This document shows, piece after piece, positions 62,119-64,000 of a stretch of DNA of 64,000 nucleotides. This DNA comes from Penaeicola halotolerans (GTDB taxonomy: Bacteria > Bacteroidota > Bacteroidia > Cytophagales > Cyclobacteriaceae). The position numbers were made by a program, and so were the translations under genes. The notes beneath the pieces were generated by a model. The model searched no databases. It was not told the DNA's origin and worked only from the letters and a program-made list of their open reading frames with translations. Numbering within the stretch: position 1 is the stretch's first letter; each line of letters opens with the position of its first letter. The stretch lies in contig NZ_JAEAGO010000002.1 of assembly GCF_016464625.1 (NCBI RefSeq), positions 248,001 to 312,000 of the forward strand, written 5' to 3'.

Positions 62119-64000
62119 ATGCGTCTACGCTTACTTTTTATCCTTTGCATTTGGACCATCAATACTTCAGCTCAGATTAGACTTTCTGGTAAGCTGATAG
62201 ATGAGCAGACACAGGAACCTCTGGCGTATGCCTCGGTTAGATTGGCAGGGACTTCTCTAGGGACAAGCACCAATGCTGATGGTGAGTTTGACCTGAGGAT
62301 CAATCAGTCAATAGAGCAGCGATCGCTCACATTTTCCTACCTAGGATACGCATCCAAGACAGTTCCTCTGACTGCTTTCATGACAGAAATCAATCAGTTA
62401 ATCACCCTCCAAAGAGTTGATTTAGAGCTGGAAGAGTTTGTAGTCAAAAATCTAAGCCCTCAAGAGATCATCACTCAAGCTGTAGAAAAGATTCCTGATA
62501 ACTATGGGAAAACTTCCTATAACATGCAGTCTTTTTACAGAGAGATGATCTATGTCAATGACACGCTCAGTGGACTGACAGAAGCCGTGCTTGAAGGATA
62601 TCGCTCAGGATTTCATGTAGAGGCAGATGGCAATGCGGACCAATCTATTTTACTTTCTGGTAAAAACTTCGAAAATTTTTACGATTCGGAGCTTAGCTCT
62701 CAGATCGCAGCGGTAGTTACTCCTACTGCTATTTTGAACTTTGAGCCAGTCAGAAATAAGGGCTACTTTTTAGACAAGCGTAGTATCAAACTTTACAACT
62801 GGGAGCTGGTAGATGTCGTGAGTTTTGACGGTAGGGCAGTATATCACATCAAGTTTGATCATGATGACAAACCCGCCAAAGCGCTTTATGAAGGAGACCT
62901 TTACATAGACAAAGAGTCTTTTGCTTTCGTCAAACTGGATTATCAGTATTCTGAAAGAGGGATCGACTATATCAATAAGGAGCCTTTTTCGCTAACAAGT
63001 AAGCTTGCTAAAACAGCCTTAGGCATGAAGCTAGTCACTAAAGACATCAAGTTTAGTTTTGGGTACCAGTTTGTTCAAGATGTCTGGCGTCTTACGAGCT
63101 TTCAGATGATCAATTTCAGTGATTTTAGAAGCAACAAATTTGGAGAGAATAAGATCGCGTTGACGGTAGACTACCTGATCACAGAGATCACCAATTCTCC
63201 AGGGAAATTTTATGATAAATATGAAGCGCTGCCTATAAGAAAATCTATGGGAAGACTTGTTTCTCGTAAAGACGATCCCTTCTGGGAAAACTACAATGGA
63301 CTCAAAGCTTCCAAAATACAGAATGAGCAAAGTCAGCAACTGATCCAGCAGATCAATGATAAGTTACTGGCAGAAGGGGCTTTTAACACCAAGATATCTG
63401 GCAAAGTCATCAATGAGGCCGATAAGGAGATTTGGATCACAGGCATATCAGATCCACTTGTAATGAACGAACAGCGTCTAGCAATTGCTCCAATTGAGAA
63501 AGGAGCATTTGAATTAAGCTTCGCAGCACCTTATTCAGGCTTATATAAGTTGGTGATAAATGATGAGGCGTACCCACTTTTTATCAAACAAGGAGAAAAT
63601 AAAACTGTCACCCTCGATCCATCAAAAAGCCTTTTAGATCAAGAGCAAAGTTATGCTAGACTAGACACTGCGTTGTCCGAAAAGCGAGCTTTACTCAAAA
63701 GTGCTCATGTAGACTTCGATACTTGGATGGCGACACAACAGGCTTGGAAGGACACTTTAGACGCAGCTAAGTTGGATTATGATACGCGCGTATTTTGGCT
63801 AGGGCAATACCATGCGATGACATTAGATCTATTGACCGATAGCAGGGACAGGGAGTTTATCAAGACCTACTTACAGGCGCAGGATTTTAACAACAGTGCA
63901 TTTATTTATACTTCAGGTTTTGCTAACTACTTCATCGCTACGCTAAAAAATAGTATTAGTGGAAATGACTTAGCGTCACTTAAAGAGTCCGAGAAGTTCA
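62119..64000 (+). CDS. Secreted carboxypeptidase-regulatory-like protein, truncated by the window end
   Basis: At least 627 codons, open at the right edge. It begins with a signal peptide (RLRLLFILCIWTINTSAQ). A carboxypeptidase-regulatory-like beta-sandwich follows (about 20-110), with LSGKLIDEQTQEPLAYASVR and GTSTNADGEFDLRI. The middle part is a large beta-rich domain of unknown type. From about residue 424 a second beta-sandwich-like unit (KISGKVINEADKEIWITGIS) resembles the domain that precedes TlpA-like thioredoxins in Bacteroidota. If so, a thioredoxin fold lies beyond the window; this is inference. ATG 62119 was read directly; no in-frame stop was seen at the points I checked. Confidence 0.75.
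   Translation, partial: MRLRLLFILCIWTINTSAQIRLSGKLIDEQTQEPLAYASVRLAGTSLGTSTNADGEFDLRINQSIEQRSLTFSYLGYASKTVPLTAFMTEINQLITLQRVDLELEEFVVKNLSPQEIITQAVEKIPDNYGKTSYNMQSFYREMIYVNDTLSGLTEAVLEGYRSGFHVEADGNADQSILLSGKNFENFYDSELSSQIAAVVTPTAILNFEPVRNKGYFLDKRSIKLYNWELVDVVSFDGRAVYHIKFDHDDKPAKALYEGDLYIDKESFAFVKLDYQYSERGIDYINKEPFSLTSKLAKTALGMKLVTKDIKFSFGYQFVQDVWRLTSFQMINFSDFRSNKFGENKIALTVDYLITEITNSPGKFYDKYEALPIRKSMGRLVSRKDDPFWENYNGLKASKIQNEQSQQLIQQINDKLLAEGAFNTKISGKVINEADKEIWITGISDPLVMNEQRLAIAPIEKGAFELSFAAPYSGLYKLVINDEAYPLFIKQGENKTVTLDPSKSLLDQEQSYARLDTALSEKRALLKSAHVDFDTWMATQQAWKDTLDAAKLDYDTRVFWLGQYHAMTLDLLTDSRDREFIKTYLQAQDFNNSAFIYTSGFANYFIATLKNSISGNDLASLKESEKF

Noticed and set aside
1-64000. CRISPR arrays, insertion sequences, tRNA and rRNA genes
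   Set aside because: Looked for regular repeats, transposase motifs and clover-leaf-like sequences by eye and found none. Covariance-model and repeat searches would be needed to exclude short RNAs.

Overview
The window looks like a Bacteroidota chromosome segment, most likely of the order Cytophagales (this assignment is inference). It carries a GldB gliding lipoprotein, a GLPGLI-family protein, a TonB-dependent receptor with an N-terminal carboxypeptidase-like domain, an Ohr/OhrR pair, many Sec/lipobox leaders, a TAnnTTTG-type promoter, and genes without clear Shine-Dalgarno sites. Base composition is moderately AT-rich. I saw no rRNA, tRNA, CRISPR array, prophage or insertion sequence.

Layout, 0-30 kb: a Crp-like regulator, a Ycf48-like lipoprotein and uvrA; an ECF sigma factor overlapping a 77-residue putative partner; nth, asnB and a glycosyltransferase, converging on gldB; a large secreted zinc metalloprotease; a compact polyketide-type cluster (FAD oxidoreductase, UbiA prenyltransferase, type III polyketide synthase, methyltransferase; 14.2-18.0 kb); mscS, a nitroreductase, a TonB receptor and a SlyD-like isomerase. 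At 23.8-26.1 kb a membrane protein, a winged-helix regulator and a CreD-like protein carry two copies of the same operator-like inverted repeat. A GLPGLI protein, an AsmA-like protein, TerC and a duplicated lipocalin-like secreted protein follow.

30-44 kb: an intergenic region with three DnaA-box-like sequences, a membrane/Rieske/DsbA-like gene set, ohr-ohrR, a fasciclin protein, a dipeptidase, and a minus-strand fatty-acid oxidation operon (marR, fadB-type fusion, thiolase, acyl-CoA dehydrogenase) next to an acyl-CoA ligase.

44-57 kb is the most notable part. The 485-base gap at 43,963-44,447 holds two perfect and six one-mismatch DnaA boxes and AT-rich stretches, and is the best candidate for the chromosomal origin. 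About 4.4 kb away, between ybeY and mnmG, three near-consensus parS sites lie within 91 bp, and four degenerate parS-like sites occur inside genes out to 56.7 kb. mnmG (gidA) is a classic origin neighbour. The genes around it are housekeeping: ybeY, an RsbW-like ATPase, exonuclease III, an AhpD-like protein, comF, an SDR, tag, prfA, a nitroreductase and an aldo/keto reductase.

57-64 kb: a six-PAS soluble histidine kinase diverges from a DASH cryptochrome, followed by a large secreted protein that runs off the window end. Several starts were moved from the longest possible reading frame, and the reason is given in each entry.
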